Origin: Bacteroidales bacterium
GTDB lineage: Bacteria; Bacteroidota; Bacteroidia; Bacteroidales; Dysgonomonadaceae
Assembly: GCA_012837345.1 (NCBI GenBank)
Contig: DURL01000162.1
Span: forward strand, 1-54,284
Reading direction: 5' to 3'
Length of the DNA: 54,284 nt
In this document: positions 1 to 8,350 of the stretch, in pieces
Numbering within the stretch: position 1 is the first letter of the stretch
Layout of the letters: each line of letters begins with the position of its first letter
Translations under genes and position numbers: made by a program
Notes under the pieces: model-generated
Told to the model about the DNA's origin: nothing
What the model saw: the letters and a program-made list of their open reading frames with translations, nothing else
Databases searched by the model: none

Positions 1-63
1 CGATTGTCCATGGAAAACCATCCCGTTTTCAAGGATCAATCGCACCGGCTTGTATCTGTGCAT
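1..63 (-). CDS. carA: Carbamoyl-phosphate synthase small subunit, N-terminal fragment
   Basis: Only the first 21 codons are in the window; the gene runs off the left edge. The ATG is at 63-61 and the frame stays open to base 1, giving MHRYKPVRLILENGMVFHGQ plus one Ser. The pattern 'L-I-L-E-(D/N)-G-x-x-F-x-G-x-S' is the usual start of CarA, the glutaminase subunit that feeds ammonia to CarB for arginine and pyrimidine synthesis. A Bacteroidetes promoter box lies about 48 bases upstream, which supports this start. The fragment is too short to exclude another protein with a similar N-terminus. Confidence 0.6.
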   Translation of the reverse strand, partial: MHRYKPVRLILENGMVFHGQS

Positions 64-110
64 AGTGCCAATAATATTATGTTGAATTGAACCCTTCTGA
101 TATCGGGATA

Positions 111-118
111 CAAAGATA
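111..118 (-). promoter_or_regulatory. -7 box of the carA promoter
   Basis: Read on the minus strand this is TATCTTTG, matching the Bacteroidetes -7 consensus TAnnTTTG. A TTTG (CAAA on the plus strand, 141-144) lies 22 bases upstream and can act as the -33 element. It precedes the carA start at 63. Confidence 0.6.
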
Positions 119-209
119 GCAAAAAAAGCGAAAAGAGAAACAAACAAGCAGCAATCGCCCTATTTTTTTAACAAATTGACAACAATCGCTCCTATTGTCC
201 TGTACCTGA

Positions 210-419
210 TCACTCCTCCGGATGTTCTCTTTTCTCCTTGCTGAAACCGAGGATCCACAATACCACCCCCACGATGATCACCACGATGGTGAGGATAGGA
301 AAGAAGCCGAGCAGGTAGTCCCACCCCATCAGGTATCCAAAGAGCATGAACCCGGCGGCGATTACCACCCCTGCCAGTGCAGCCAGCATTCGTGCCGTGC
401 TTTTTTTGAGTCGTACCAT
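210..419 (-). CDS. Small two-helix membrane protein, unknown function
   Basis: A 69-residue protein starting at the ATG at 419 (the longer reading uses TTG at 428). It has a short basic N-terminus (MVRLKKSTAR), two hydrophobic segments at about residues 11-30 and 37-58, and a charged C-terminal tail with Lys, Arg and Glu. This is a bitopic hairpin inner-membrane protein by appearance. No catalytic motif is visible and I do not recognise a named family. A TATATTTG promoter box sits 35 bases upstream. It is transcribed towards carA with about 145 bases between them and has its own promoter, so it is probably a single-gene unit. Confidence 0.6.
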   Translation of the reverse strand: MVRLKKSTARMLAALAGVVIAAGFMLFGYLMGWDYLLGFFPILTIVVIIVGVVLWILGFSKEKREHPEE

Positions 420-453
420 AACCAACAATCGTTTTTATTTTTTTTCCGGGAGT

Positions 454-461
454 CAAATATA
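454..461 (-). promoter_or_regulatory. -7 box for the small membrane protein
   Basis: TATATTTG on the minus strand, 35 bases upstream of the ATG at 419; it fits TAnnTTTG. No clear -33 element was seen. Confidence 0.5.
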
Positions 462-581
462 GTCCATTTTTCCGAATGTCTCACACCCTATCCGGACAAA
501 AAATAGCTGGAGTGAGCAGCTTGGACAAATGCAATTTCATGCAATTGGTTCCCGGGAAGCGTTGATTTCGATAAAAAAGAT

Positions 582-589
582 TATCTTTG
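582..589 (+). promoter_or_regulatory. -7 box for the SIMPL-domain gene
   Basis: TATCTTTG, 27 bases upstream of the ATG at 617, matching the Bacteroidetes consensus. GTTG at 561-564 lies 17 bases upstream and may serve as the -33 element. Confidence 0.6.
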
Positions 590-616
590 CAGTGAATAGG
601 ATTATAAATTGCGCAT

Positions 617-1318
617 ATGAAAAACAGAATCATTGAGGCAGCAATCATCGCTGTGGGGATCACCCTGCTGGGGTATATGATCCGCTCAGGAATAGAGAAT
701 TTCAAGGAGCGGGACCGGGTGGTCAGTGTGAAAGGGCTCGCCGAGATGGAGGTGTCGGCCGACAAGGTGGTATGGCCATTGATGTACAAAGATATCGGGA
801 ACGACCTGCTCTCACTCTACCACAACATTCAAACGAAGAACAGTACCATTATCGCCTTTCTGAAAGCCAACGGCATCACCGAAGAGGAGATCACCGTGGC
901 ACCGGCCGAGATCATCGACATGGAGGCGGAGCGTTATTCAGCCCAGGCACCGCAACACCGTTACAATGCCACCTCGGTGATCACTGTCAGCTCAACGGAT
1001 GTGGAGAAGGTACGCAAGCTGATGGCCGAGCAGACCGAGCTGTTGAAGCAGGGGGTGGCCATCACCGGTGGTGATTACCGCTACAACATCCTCTACGAGT
1101 TTACCGGCTTGAATGAGATCAAGCCGCAGATGATTGAGGAGGCGACCAAAAACGCACGGGAAGCCGCTGAAAAGTTCGCGGTGGACTCGGGCAGCAAGCT
1201 GGGCAAGATACGCAACGCCTCACAAGGGCAGTTCACCATCACCGACCGCGATGCCAACACCCCGTTTATCAAAAATGTACGGGTGGTAACCACCGTGAAT
1301 TATTACCTGAGGAAATAG
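617..1318 (+). CDS. SIMPL (DUF541) domain protein
   Basis: 233 residues with one N-terminal hydrophobic segment (about residues 7-24), which acts as a signal anchor, followed by a SIMPL/DUF541 domain. Recognisable family features are the early 'VVSVKGLAEMEVSADKVVW' stretch, the 'YNATSVITVSS' strand and the closing 'FIKNVRVVTTVNYYL'. Members sit in the periplasm or outer surface; the biochemical role is poorly defined, with links to oxidative stress in some proteobacteria. The gene has its own promoter and ends 12 bases from the convergent Nudix-type regulator. Family assignment is firm; function is open. Confidence 0.82.
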   Translation: MKNRIIEAAIIAVGITLLGYMIRSGIENFKERDRVVSVKGLAEMEVSADKVVWPLMYKDIGNDLLSLYHNIQTKNSTIIAFLKANGITEEEITVAPAEIIDMEAERYSAQAPQHRYNATSVITVSSTDVEKVRKLMAEQTELLKQGVAITGGDYRYNILYEFTGLNEIKPQMIEEATKNAREAAEKFAVDSGSKLGKIRNASQGQFTITDRDANTPFIKNVRVVTTVNYYLRK

Positions 1319-1330
1319 AGACGCAGGGCC

Positions 1331-2023
1331 TCAGAGAGAAAAACGTTTCCCCTGTGCCAGATACCTGGCAAATTTCTTCTGGTTGAAAGAATAATAAAAA
1401 GCGCCCCGCTTTGAGCTCTCTTTTTCTTTCATCTCCAACTTGTCCAGCAGGTTCATGGTGGTCAGTTTCTTCCTGAAATTACGCTTGTCGAGGGGCATCT
1501 GGAAGATTGCCTCATAGAGATCCTGCAGGGCAGGAAGGGTGAAACGCTTTTCAAAAAAGTTGAAGATAACCGGTTCTGTAGATACTTTGTAACGGAGCAG
1601 TTTCAATGCATCCTGTACCATCTGATTGTGATCAAACACCAATCGTGGCAATTCGTTGATATGGGTCCACCGTGCATCGAATTGCCGGGCCAGCGACGTA
1701 TCGAAATTCTCCATCTTCACCAGTGCAAAGAAGGCTACTGATATCACCCTGTCACCGGTATCCCTGTTCACCTCACCATAAGCGCCCACCTGCTCCATGT
1801 AGATGTTTCTTTGTCTGGTATAACGGTACAGGATTTTCTCAGCGGCTTCGTTCAGGCTCTCCTTCTCATCCATAAATCCACCCATCAGCGACCACTCATT
1901 CTTCAGCGGCTCCACAGGACGTCGTGTCAACAGCAGATGCAGCTCTTTGTGGCGGAATCCCAGGATGATACAATCGACGGCGATCAGGAAACGGCTGTTG
2001 TGAGTGTAATAGGCTGGTATCAT
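1331..2023 (-). CDS. NrtR-family (Nudix-like) transcriptional regulator of sugar genes
   Basis: 230 residues from the ATG at 2023. An N-terminal Nudix-like domain (about residues 12-140) is followed by a winged-helix region ('KRFTLPALQDLYEAIF...FRKKLTTMNLLDKLEM', about 155-205), the architecture of NrtR-type regulators. The Nudix box is degenerate: after GGFMDEKESLNEAAEK the expected REUxEExG reads KILYRYT, so the metal-binding glutamates are missing and hydrolase activity is unlikely. Known relatives include the Bacteroides arabinose regulator AraR. Here it is the last gene of a galactose operon, so a sugar-responsive repressor of the gal genes is the simplest inference. A longer start at 2083 would lie inside the loop of a terminator hairpin and was rejected. 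Confidence 0.8.
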   Translation of the reverse strand: MIPAYYTHNSRFLIAVDCIILGFRHKELHLLLTRRPVEPLKNEWSLMGGFMDEKESLNEAAEKILYRYTRQRNIYMEQVGAYGEVNRDTGDRVISVAFFALVKMENFDTSLARQFDARWTHINELPRLVFDHNQMVQDALKLLRYKVSTEPVIFNFFEKRFTLPALQDLYEAIFQMPLDKRNFRKKLTTMNLLDKLEMKEKESSKRGAFYYSFNQKKFARYLAQGKRFSL

Positions 2024-2051
2024 ATCAATAAGGTTTAAATAACGCGAATGA

Positions 2052-2114
2052 TTGGAAAAAAAGAAAGATTGGAAGCGTTCCATCCATCACTGACGGCTCT
2101 CAGCTTCCAATCTT
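2052..2114 (-). terminator. Intrinsic terminator/attenuator between galK and the regulator
   Basis: Perfect 12-bp inverted repeat, AAGATTGGAAGC at 2065-2076 and GCTTCCAATCTT at 2103-2114, with a 26-base loop. On the minus strand the second arm is followed by TCTTTTTTTCC. It lies after the galK stop (2129) and before the regulator ATG (2023), and should reduce read-through into the regulator. The long loop lowers certainty. Confidence 0.6.
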
Positions 2115-2128
2115 ATCTTCAACTATGG

Positions 2129-3277
2129 TTACAGCTTGCGTGCGCCGTCACTGATCACCACATCGTACACTTTGGGTGCATGGCCATATTTGGCCTCGAA
2201 CTGCGCTTTGGCATCACTGATAAAAGAGTCGTAAAGCTCATCTTTCACCAGGTTGATGGTGCAACCACCAAAGCCACCACCCATCACGCGTGAGCCGGTG
2301 ACACCATGCTCGCGTGCCACATCATTGAGGAAATCAAGTTCTTCACAGCTCACCTCGTAGAGCTTGCTCATGCCGTGGTGGGTCTCATACATCTTTTGTC
2401 CCACGGTTGCATAATCGCCGCGTTCCAGGGCATCACTGACATCTCTCACCCGTTGCGTCTCCTCAATCACATATTCGGCACGCATGAAGTCCTCGGCGGA
2501 GATCTCATCCTGCACCTCTTTTAGCATCTCCATCGATGCATCACGCAGGAATTCCACTTCGGGGTGACGTTTGGCGATGGTGCGGGCAGCATGCTCGCAC
2601 GATTCGCGTCGCTTGTTGTAGGCTGAGGAGGCCAGCTCATGCTTCACCACCGTATCGAGCAGTACCAGCTTGTATCCTTTGGGATCAAAGGGGAAATAGG
2701 CATACTCCATCGACTTGGTGTCGAGACGGATCAGATGGCCTTCCTTCCCGAAGATGGAAGCAAACTGGTCCATGATGCCGCACTTCACTCCTACATAATT
2801 GTGCTCGGTGCTTTGTCCTATGCGTGCCAGCTCAAACTTGTCGATACCGAGGTTCAGCAGGTCGTTCAGGGCGTAGGCGTAGGTGCTCTCGAGGGCAGCC
2901 GAGGAGGACATCCCTGCACCCAGGGGCACATCACCGGAGAAGGTGGTGTCGAATCCCTTCACAGTGCCGCCGCGCTTGATGATCTCACGGCATACGCCAA
3001 AGAGATATTTGGCCCATCCCTCTTTTGGCAGATCCTCCTCGTTGAGTCCAAACTCGGACGATTCATCCAGATCGACGGCATACGCCCTCACCCTGTCCGT
3101 TCCGTTGAAACGAATGGCAGCGATCATACCTTTGTCGATGGCACCGGGGAAGACAAAGCTACCGTTGTAATCGGTGTGCTCACCGATCAGGTTCACGCGT
3201 CCGGGTGAGGTATAGACCTCGGGTGTATCCTTCCCGAATTTTTTCTGAAAAATATTGATGATTTCGTTTTTGGTCAT
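2129..3277 (-). CDS. galK: Galactokinase
   Basis: 382 residues from the ATG at 3277; the longer reading begins with an unlikely GTG at 3301 and lacks support. It is a GHMP kinase that phosphorylates galactose to galactose 1-phosphate with ATP (Leloir pathway, cytoplasm). Diagnostic segments are the galactokinase signature 'GRVNLIGEHTDYN' near the N-terminus, the ATP-binding 'PLGAGMSSSAALE' and the C-terminal 'GSRVMGGGFGGCTINL'. It lies 29 bases after the sugar symporter gene in an operon galM - symporter - galK - regulator. No galT or galE is present in the window. Confidence 0.95.
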   Translation of the reverse strand: MTKNEIINIFQKKFGKDTPEVYTSPGRVNLIGEHTDYNGSFVFPGAIDKGMIAAIRFNGTDRVRAYAVDLDESSEFGLNEEDLPKEGWAKYLFGVCREIIKRGGTVKGFDTTFSGDVPLGAGMSSSAALESTYAYALNDLLNLGIDKFELARIGQSTEHNYVGVKCGIMDQFASIFGKEGHLIRLDTKSMEYAYFPFDPKGYKLVLLDTVVKHELASSAYNKRRESCEHAARTIAKRHPEVEFLRDASMEMLKEVQDEISAEDFMRAEYVIEETQRVRDVSDALERGDYATVGQKMYETHHGMSKLYEVSCEELDFLNDVAREHGVTGSRVMGGGFGGCTINLVKDELYDSFISDAKAQFEAKYGHAPKVYDVVISDGARKL

Positions 3278-3306
3278 GTTGTTGATAGAAATGTGTAACA
3301 CCCTTT

Positions 3307-4656
3307 TTATTTCTCTGCAGGCATGCTCTGTGATGCTGTCTCTACAGGAAGCTCGTCTTCATCAGCCACTGAGATGTTGCGATTGACGTTCTTCGAACCA
3401 ATCACGGCATAATAGAAGAGATAAGCCAGACCGATCAGCACCACCCAGTAGCTGGCGAGGTAACCGGCGGCATCGGCCACACCTCCCTGGATGGCGGGAA
3501 CAATACCCCCACCCGAGACGAGCACCATGAAGATTCCGGATGCCGCAGCGGTATATTTACCCAAGCCTTCCACGGCCAGGTTGAAGATACCCCCCCACAT
3601 GATGGAGGTACAGAGACCTACCAGCACGATGTACATGGCATTGATGGGCACCTCTGCAAATCCGAAGGCCAGTGATCCGGCATTACGCTCCAGCACGGGC
3701 AGGGAGACCATGGTCGAGGTGGATGAGAAGATGGCCAGGAGGATCAACACCATCCCCACGAATGAGGCAACCGTCAACATGATTTTACTCGACACCTTGC
3801 TACCGATGGAAGCGCCGATAAGACGACCTGCCAGCATCAACAGCCAGTAGGTACCGGCCACGACGCCGGCAATGGTTTTCCCCACCTCGGGATGATCGGA
3901 CAACCAGTAGATCATCACACCGGGTGTACCCACTTCGACACCTACATAAACAAAGATGGCAACAGCACCCAGCACGAAGTGTCTGAACTTGAGCGCACCG
4001 GTCATCAGCTGCTTCAATGAATCCTTGTTCTTGGTGATGTAGGGTTCAGGTATGGCTACCGCGAGCAACACGAAGAAGACCACGGCAAAAACACCCATGG
4101 CGATGTACATCACGGGAAACACATCTTTGATGTTGGCTTTGGCCGCTTCACCAATCAACACCCCCACGAAGGCGGGTGTGAAAGTGGCCATCACCGAGTT
4201 GAAAGAACCACCCACCTGGATCAGCTGGTTGCCTTTGTTGCCTCCACCACCGAGGGTGTTGAGCATGGGGTTCACCACAATATTGAGCAGACACATGGAG
4301 AAACCGGCAATAAAAGCGCCAAGCAGGTACACACCAAAAGCGGCGCTCTGGGGAGAGTGTCCCGAGAGATATTGCACGAAGATACCCAGGAAGCCAACGG
4401 CAATCGCAATAAGAGCCGTTTTTTTATACCCTACACGTTGCAGCAGGATACCACCCGGTATTCCCATCACGGCATACGCGATAAAGTTTGCTGCATTACC
4501 CAACAATCCCTGAAAGTTGGAAACGCCGAACTGTTCCTTTAATACCTGTCCCATTGGTGCTGCCAGATTGGTAACAAATGAGATCATACCGAACAGTGCA
4601 ATCATCATGATGATGGGCACGATTCGATTCGTTGTCTGATTAGTTTTTGTGTTCAT
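3307..4656 (-). CDS. Glucose/galactose:H+ symporter (FHS family, MFS)
   Basis: 449 residues, about 12 membrane helices. The sequence around 'GMISFVTNLAAPMGQVLKEQFG', 'GIPGGILLQRVGYKKT' and 'NPMLNTLGGGGNKGNQL' matches the fucose/galactose/glucose symporter group (FucP/GlcP-like) of the major facilitator superfamily, which moves a hexose into the cell with a proton. Position between galM and galK argues for galactose (or glucose/galactose) as substrate. The C-terminal tail after the last helix is polar ('NVNRNISVADEDELPVE'). Substrate is inferred from context. Confidence 0.88.
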   Translation of the reverse strand: MNTKTNQTTNRIVPIIMMIALFGMISFVTNLAAPMGQVLKEQFGVSNFQGLLGNAANFIAYAVMGIPGGILLQRVGYKKTALIAIAVGFLGIFVQYLSGHSPQSAAFGVYLLGAFIAGFSMCLLNIVVNPMLNTLGGGGNKGNQLIQVGGSFNSVMATFTPAFVGVLIGEAAKANIKDVFPVMYIAMGVFAVVFFVLLAVAIPEPYITKNKDSLKQLMTGALKFRHFVLGAVAIFVYVGVEVGTPGVMIYWLSDHPEVGKTIAGVVAGTYWLLMLAGRLIGASIGSKVSSKIMLTVASFVGMVLILLAIFSSTSTMVSLPVLERNAGSLAFGFAEVPINAMYIVLVGLCTSIMWGGIFNLAVEGLGKYTAAASGIFMVLVSGGGIVPAIQGGVADAAGYLASYWVVLIGLAYLFYYAVIGSKNVNRNISVADEDELPVETASQSMPAEK

Positions 4657-4703
4657 TCCTGAAAAATTAATTAATTTACGATTCGCTTACTTTGTTGAAA
4701 TGG

Positions 4704-5777
4704 TTATATGGAAAACTTATAGGTTGTGCGCGACTCGAACTCCTCGTCGGGAAGCAGAATAATCGAGGGATAGTCTGGTTTGTTGATGCTGTCGGGATAG
4801 TGTTGTGTCTCGAAGCATACTGCCGAGCGGCAGGGATAATGGTTGCCCTGCTTTCCGGCGAAGTTACCGGTCATCCAGTTACCGGTATAAAGCTGAAGAC
4901 CCGGTTCAGTGGTATAGATCTCCATCTTGATGCCGCTCTTCGGTGACTCACAGATCCCGGCGTAGGCATACTCTCCGGGGGATGTCTTCTTCAGCACATA
5001 GGTATGGTCATACCCATTGCCAAAGAGCAGCTGCTCGAAATCCTGGTTGATCCGTTCCCCGATGCTGAAAGGATCGCTAAAGTCCATAGGGGTACCTTTC
5101 ACCGGCTCGGGATCGCCAAAGGGAATGGCAGTCTCATCTGTAGGCAGGTAGTAGTCGGCGTGAAGCATCAGCAGGTGATCACCAATATAGGGATCTCCCT
5201 CTCCGGACAGATTGAAATAGGAGTGGTTGGTGAGATTGAGAATGGTAGGCTTGTCGGTCTCAGCCTTGTAGATGATGTCCAACGCGTTGTCTTCGGTGAG
5301 CGTGTAGATGATCGTGACGGAGAGGTTGCCCGGATACCCCTCTTCCCCATCAGGAGAAAGGTAAAAGAGCTCGATGCTGCGGTCACTTACCCTTTTCACC
5401 TCCCACACCACGGCATTGAATCCCTTTATTCCACCGTGCAGGGCGTTGGGACCATTGTTGACAGCCAGTTGATAACTGACACCCTCGAGGGTAAACTGCC
5501 CCTTGGCGATACGGTTTCCGGTCCTGCCGCAAACCGCACCGAAATAGGGCTCCTCAGAGGTGAGGTATTCATCGATGGAAGGGTGTCCCAGCACTACGTC
5601 GGTCAGCTGACCCTCTTTGTCCGGCACCATCAGTGATACGATCTTGGCACCATAGTTGGTTACCGTGATCTCACACCCTTTCTTGTTTGTCAAAGTGTAT
5701 AACCCGGTTTGCCTGCCATCTACAGTTTTTTCAAACGCTTCGGCAAGCAAACCGGATTTGCTATACATTGCTTTCAT
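4704..5777 (-). CDS. galM: Aldose 1-epimerase (mutarotase)
   Basis: 357 residues. Interconverts beta- and alpha-galactose so that galactokinase receives the alpha anomer. The catalytic histidine region 'ILNLTNHSYFNLSGEG' and the substrate-binding 'GRTGNRIAKGQF' with 'NNGPNALHGG' are typical; the C-terminal 'CFETQHYPDSINKPDYPS' is also conserved. No clear signal peptide is seen, so it is probably cytoplasmic. It is the first gene of the gal operon, with CCAGGAGAAT just upstream of the ATG as a good ribosome site. The 190-base upstream gap carries palindromes described separately. Confidence 0.93.
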   Translation of the reverse strand: MKAMYSKSGLLAEAFEKTVDGRQTGLYTLTNKKGCEITVTNYGAKIVSLMVPDKEGQLTDVVLGHPSIDEYLTSEEPYFGAVCGRTGNRIAKGQFTLEGVSYQLAVNNGPNALHGGIKGFNAVVWEVKRVSDRSIELFYLSPDGEEGYPGNLSVTIIYTLTEDNALDIIYKAETDKPTILNLTNHSYFNLSGEGDPYIGDHLLMLHADYYLPTDETAIPFGDPEPVKGTPMDFSDPFSIGERINQDFEQLLFGNGYDHTYVLKKTSPGEYAYAGICESPKSGIKMEIYTTEPGLQLYTGNWMTGNFAGKQGNHYPCRSAVCFETQHYPDSINKPDYPSIILLPDEEFESRTTYKFSI

Positions 5778-5836
5778 GTAATTCTCCTGGTTTTAAAGAT
5801 AAGATTGCGATGAAGATTGATCTTTTTGTAAAATTG

Positions 5837-5851
5837 GTGTAAAATTAACAC
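5837..5851. promoter_or_regulatory. Candidate operator upstream of galM
   Basis: GTGTAAAATTAACAC is a near-perfect 15-bp palindrome (12 of 15 positions symmetric). It overlaps TAATTTTA on the minus strand, which resembles a -7 box, and contains the second of two GTAAAATT direct repeats 11 bases apart (5828-5835, 5839-5846). A repressor bound here would block the gal promoter. The link to the Nudix-type regulator is inference. Confidence 0.4.
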
Positions 5852-5883
5852 AGTTTTCGATTGCAGCCTAATTAAAATGTGTG

Positions 5884-5898
5884 TTGTATAACATACAA
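5884..5898. promoter_or_regulatory. Second inverted repeat upstream of galM
   Basis: TTGTAT-AAC-ATACAA, a perfect 6-bp inverted repeat with a 3-base spacer, about 35 bases upstream of the first palindrome and 107 bases before the galM start. It could be an activator or repressor site. Confidence 0.3.
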
Positions 5899-5970
5899 TC
5901 TGATAATTAACAATCGATCGGACCTATTCACTGCATACCAATCTTCCTATTCACTCTTATCTGGTTTAGT

Positions 5971-7287
5971 TCAATTATTCGATGTCTCTCTCTTCGTTCT
6001 ATTCTTCCTGGTTACCAGCACCTTATCGATCTTGTTGCCGTCGAGATCGACAATCTCAAAAAGCAGATTGTCATATTCGAAGGTATCACCCACGAAGGGG
6101 ATCTTGTTGATGCATGCAAAAACAAATCCTGCCACGGTGGCATAGTCGATTTTGTCAAAATCGACGATAAACTCCTCATCAAGGCGGGTCAATATCTCAA
6201 TGGGAGCCTCTCCGCTCACCAGTGCAGAATGATCATCGCGCTGATAAAAGATCGGATCGGCTGTTGGCTCATCGTTCTCCTCAGGGATGGCCCCCACCAG
6301 GTTCTCGAAGATATCGTGAATGGTGATGATCCCATCCAGGCTTCCGTATTCATCGACCACCACCGCTACGAACTTGTGGTTGTTCTTGAAATTCTCCAAC
6401 ACCTTTTGTGCACGTAACGTGCTGGGTACGATGATGGGCTCCATGATCAGATCTTCTATCCCGAACGAGTCATGGTTGTAAAGACGCAGGAGCAGGTCGC
6501 GGACGGTGATGGTCCCGACGAACTCATCAATTTTCTTCCGGCAGGCAAGAATCTTGCTGTGTCTGGTTTGCAACAGATCCTGGATGATCTCCTCCCTGCT
6601 TTTATCGATATCCACCCACTCCACGTCGGTGCGGTGGGTCATCAGGTGGATGGCTTTTTTGTCGGAGAAGTAAAACACCTGCTCATGGATGATATTCTCC
6701 TCAGCGTCAATCACACCCTCACGGGAAGCTGTCTTCAGCATCGCCCGCAGCTCCATCTCGGAGACCACTTCGTTCCTCGGTCCGATGCCCAGCAGGCGGT
6801 TGATAAGGCTGGTGGAGAGTGAGAGCAACTTCACGAACGGGTAGAAGATGATGCTCACAAGATGGATGGCAGGGGCAACAGCGATGGCCAGTTTCTCCGG
6901 TTTGTTCAGCGCCATCGTCTTTGGCACCAGCTCACCCACCACAATGGAGAGATAGGTGATCAGGAAAACCACCAGTACCATGGCGATCGCCTCGGCGAAG
7001 GGTGCTGTAGCGGGAAACTGTTCGAAGAAAGGTGCCAGATAGACCGCGAAGGCCTGTCCCCCGTAAGCACCGTTGATGATACCGATCAGGGTGATCCCCA
7101 CCTGCACCGATGAGAGGAAGTTGTCGGGCTCGGCGCGCAGACTGAGGGCACGCTGTGCGCCCTTGCTGCCCCTCTTACGTTCTGTCTCCAGCTTGTTTTT
7201 TCTTGCCGACACGATGGCGATCTCAGAGAGCGCAAAGAAGCCGTTAAGCAGGATCAGCAGGAAAATGATGATGATATCTAACCACAT
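5971..7287 (-). CDS. CNNM/CorC-family membrane protein (hemolysin family, CBS domains)
   Basis: 438 residues: an N-terminal DUF21/CNNM membrane domain with about four helices (residues 3-24, 60-85, 97-125, 135-160), then a CBS-domain pair ('MTHRTDVEWVDIDKSREEI...' and 'IIVPSTLRAQKVLENFKNNHKFVAVVVDEYGSLDGIIT') and a C-terminal CorC/HlyC transporter-associated domain ('VDFDKIDYATVAGF...GDTFEYDNLLFEIVDLDGNKIDKVLV'). Family members are linked to Mg2+/Co2+ efflux; the name hemolysin is historical. The gene begins 35 bases after the nucleotidyltransferase stop and shares its transcript. Confidence 0.88.
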   Translation of the reverse strand: MWLDIIIIFLLILLNGFFALSEIAIVSARKNKLETERKRGSKGAQRALSLRAEPDNFLSSVQVGITLIGIINGAYGGQAFAVYLAPFFEQFPATAPFAEAIAMVLVVFLITYLSIVVGELVPKTMALNKPEKLAIAVAPAIHLVSIIFYPFVKLLSLSTSLINRLLGIGPRNEVVSEMELRAMLKTASREGVIDAEENIIHEQVFYFSDKKAIHLMTHRTDVEWVDIDKSREEIIQDLLQTRHSKILACRKKIDEFVGTITVRDLLLRLYNHDSFGIEDLIMEPIIVPSTLRAQKVLENFKNNHKFVAVVVDEYGSLDGIITIHDIFENLVGAIPEENDEPTADPIFYQRDDHSALVSGEAPIEILTRLDEEFIVDFDKIDYATVAGFVFACINKIPFVGDTFEYDNLLFEIVDLDGNKIDKVLVTRKNRTKRETSNN

Positions 7288-7322
7288 AATCTGTTTGTTA
7301 GAGGAAAGAGCGCCCTACAGAG

Positions 7323-8225
7323 TCACCAGAGGGGAGAGGGATAGTTACCCTCATCTGCCAGTTTCTTCAGCCGTGCCACGACGGAGGGACGATCCTCGGC
7401 ATAGGTCACCCCAAACCAGTGGGAAGGGGTATCCAGCACCTTTACGGATGCGGTTCCTTCAACAATGAGGTGGTTGACCAGCAGGGGTATGAAGAACTCT
7501 GCCTTGATATTGTCGGCGTTCTCACGGAGGAACTGCACGAAGTAATCGTCCGAGTATCGGAAATAGTCAGGTGTGAAGCCCCACATATTCATTGAGACAG
7601 GTGTATGATCGTCGATGGCTACCCAACGGTCGTTTTCATCCTTGTAGCTCACTTTTCCTTCCACCCGCATCACCTGTGTACGTTCCACCACACCGGTGAG
7701 ATAAGCCTCCTCATCGGTCTCGCAGACACCGCGAGCCACAGTACCGCTCTCGGAAAGCGTGTTGCCTACACGGTAGCCTACCATGCAGTATCGGCTCTCG
7801 CTGTCAGCCATACTTTCCAGATAATCACCCAATATGGCGAAGCTCTCCCTTCCGTAGAAGTCGTCCGCGTTGATCACGGCAAAGGGCTCATGGATTACCT
7901 CTTTGCCCATCATCACCGCATGGTTGGTACCCCACGGCTTCACCCTCTCGGGATGAGGGGTGAACCCTTCCGGCAGAGCATCCAGCTCCTGGAACACCAG
8001 CTCCACCGGTATCTTTTGTTCATATTTCTTTACAATCTTCTCCCTGAAATCGTGCTCGAACGACTCACGGATCACAAACACCAGTTTACCGAAGCCGGCG
8101 TTCACCGCGTCGTAAATGGAGTAATCCATGATTGTTTCGCCCGACGGCCCCAGTCCGTCTAACTGTTTCAGGCCGCCATAGCGACTGCCCATTCCTGCTG
8201 CCAGTACAAATAAAGTCGGTTTCAT
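7323..8225 (-). CDS. Sugar-phosphate nucleotidyltransferase-like protein
   Basis: 300 residues from the ATG at 8225. The N-terminus 'LFVLAAGMGSRYGGLKQL' is the nucleotidyltransferase G-x-G-T-R-like loop, and 'PFAVINADDFYG' carries the metal-binding aspartates, as in NDP-sugar pyrophosphorylases. It should transfer a nucleotide to a sugar 1-phosphate; sugar and nucleotide cannot be read from the sequence. The start is fixed by the promoter: the TACATTTG box at 8257-8264 predicts transcription from about 8250, so the longer reading from 8315 is impossible and the ATG at 8246 would be almost leaderless. Confidence 0.82.
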   Translation of the reverse strand: MKPTLFVLAAGMGSRYGGLKQLDGLGPSGETIMDYSIYDAVNAGFGKLVFVIRESFEHDFREKIVKKYEQKIPVELVFQELDALPEGFTPHPERVKPWGTNHAVMMGKEVIHEPFAVINADDFYGRESFAILGDYLESMADSESRYCMVGYRVGNTLSESGTVARGVCETDEEAYLTGVVERTQVMRVEGKVSYKDENDRWVAIDDHTPVSMNMWGFTPDYFRYSDDYFVQFLRENADNIKAEFFIPLLVNHLIVEGTASVKVLDTPSHWFGVTYAEDRPSVVARLKKLADEGNYPSPLW

Positions 8226-8256
8226 TCGGTTTAATGCTAGATTCATGTTTGCAGCA

Positions 8257-8264
8257 CAAATGTA
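8257..8264 (-). promoter_or_regulatory. -7 box for the nucleotidyltransferase-CorC unit
   Basis: TACATTTG on the minus strand, 32 bases upstream of the chosen ATG at 8225. It decides the start codon of that gene. Confidence 0.55.
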
Positions 8265-8350
8265 CGTTTTTTTGTGTAAACGGGCAGAACGATCGGTGAT
8301 AAAAAAACGGTTCACCCAATCTTGTTTGCCTCAGATTCGCACCAAACGAT

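Noticed and set aside
5168-5386. 72-codon Ser/Thr-rich frame inside galM
   Set aside because: Same-strand shadow frame within an intact galM, low-complexity translation and no independent start signals.
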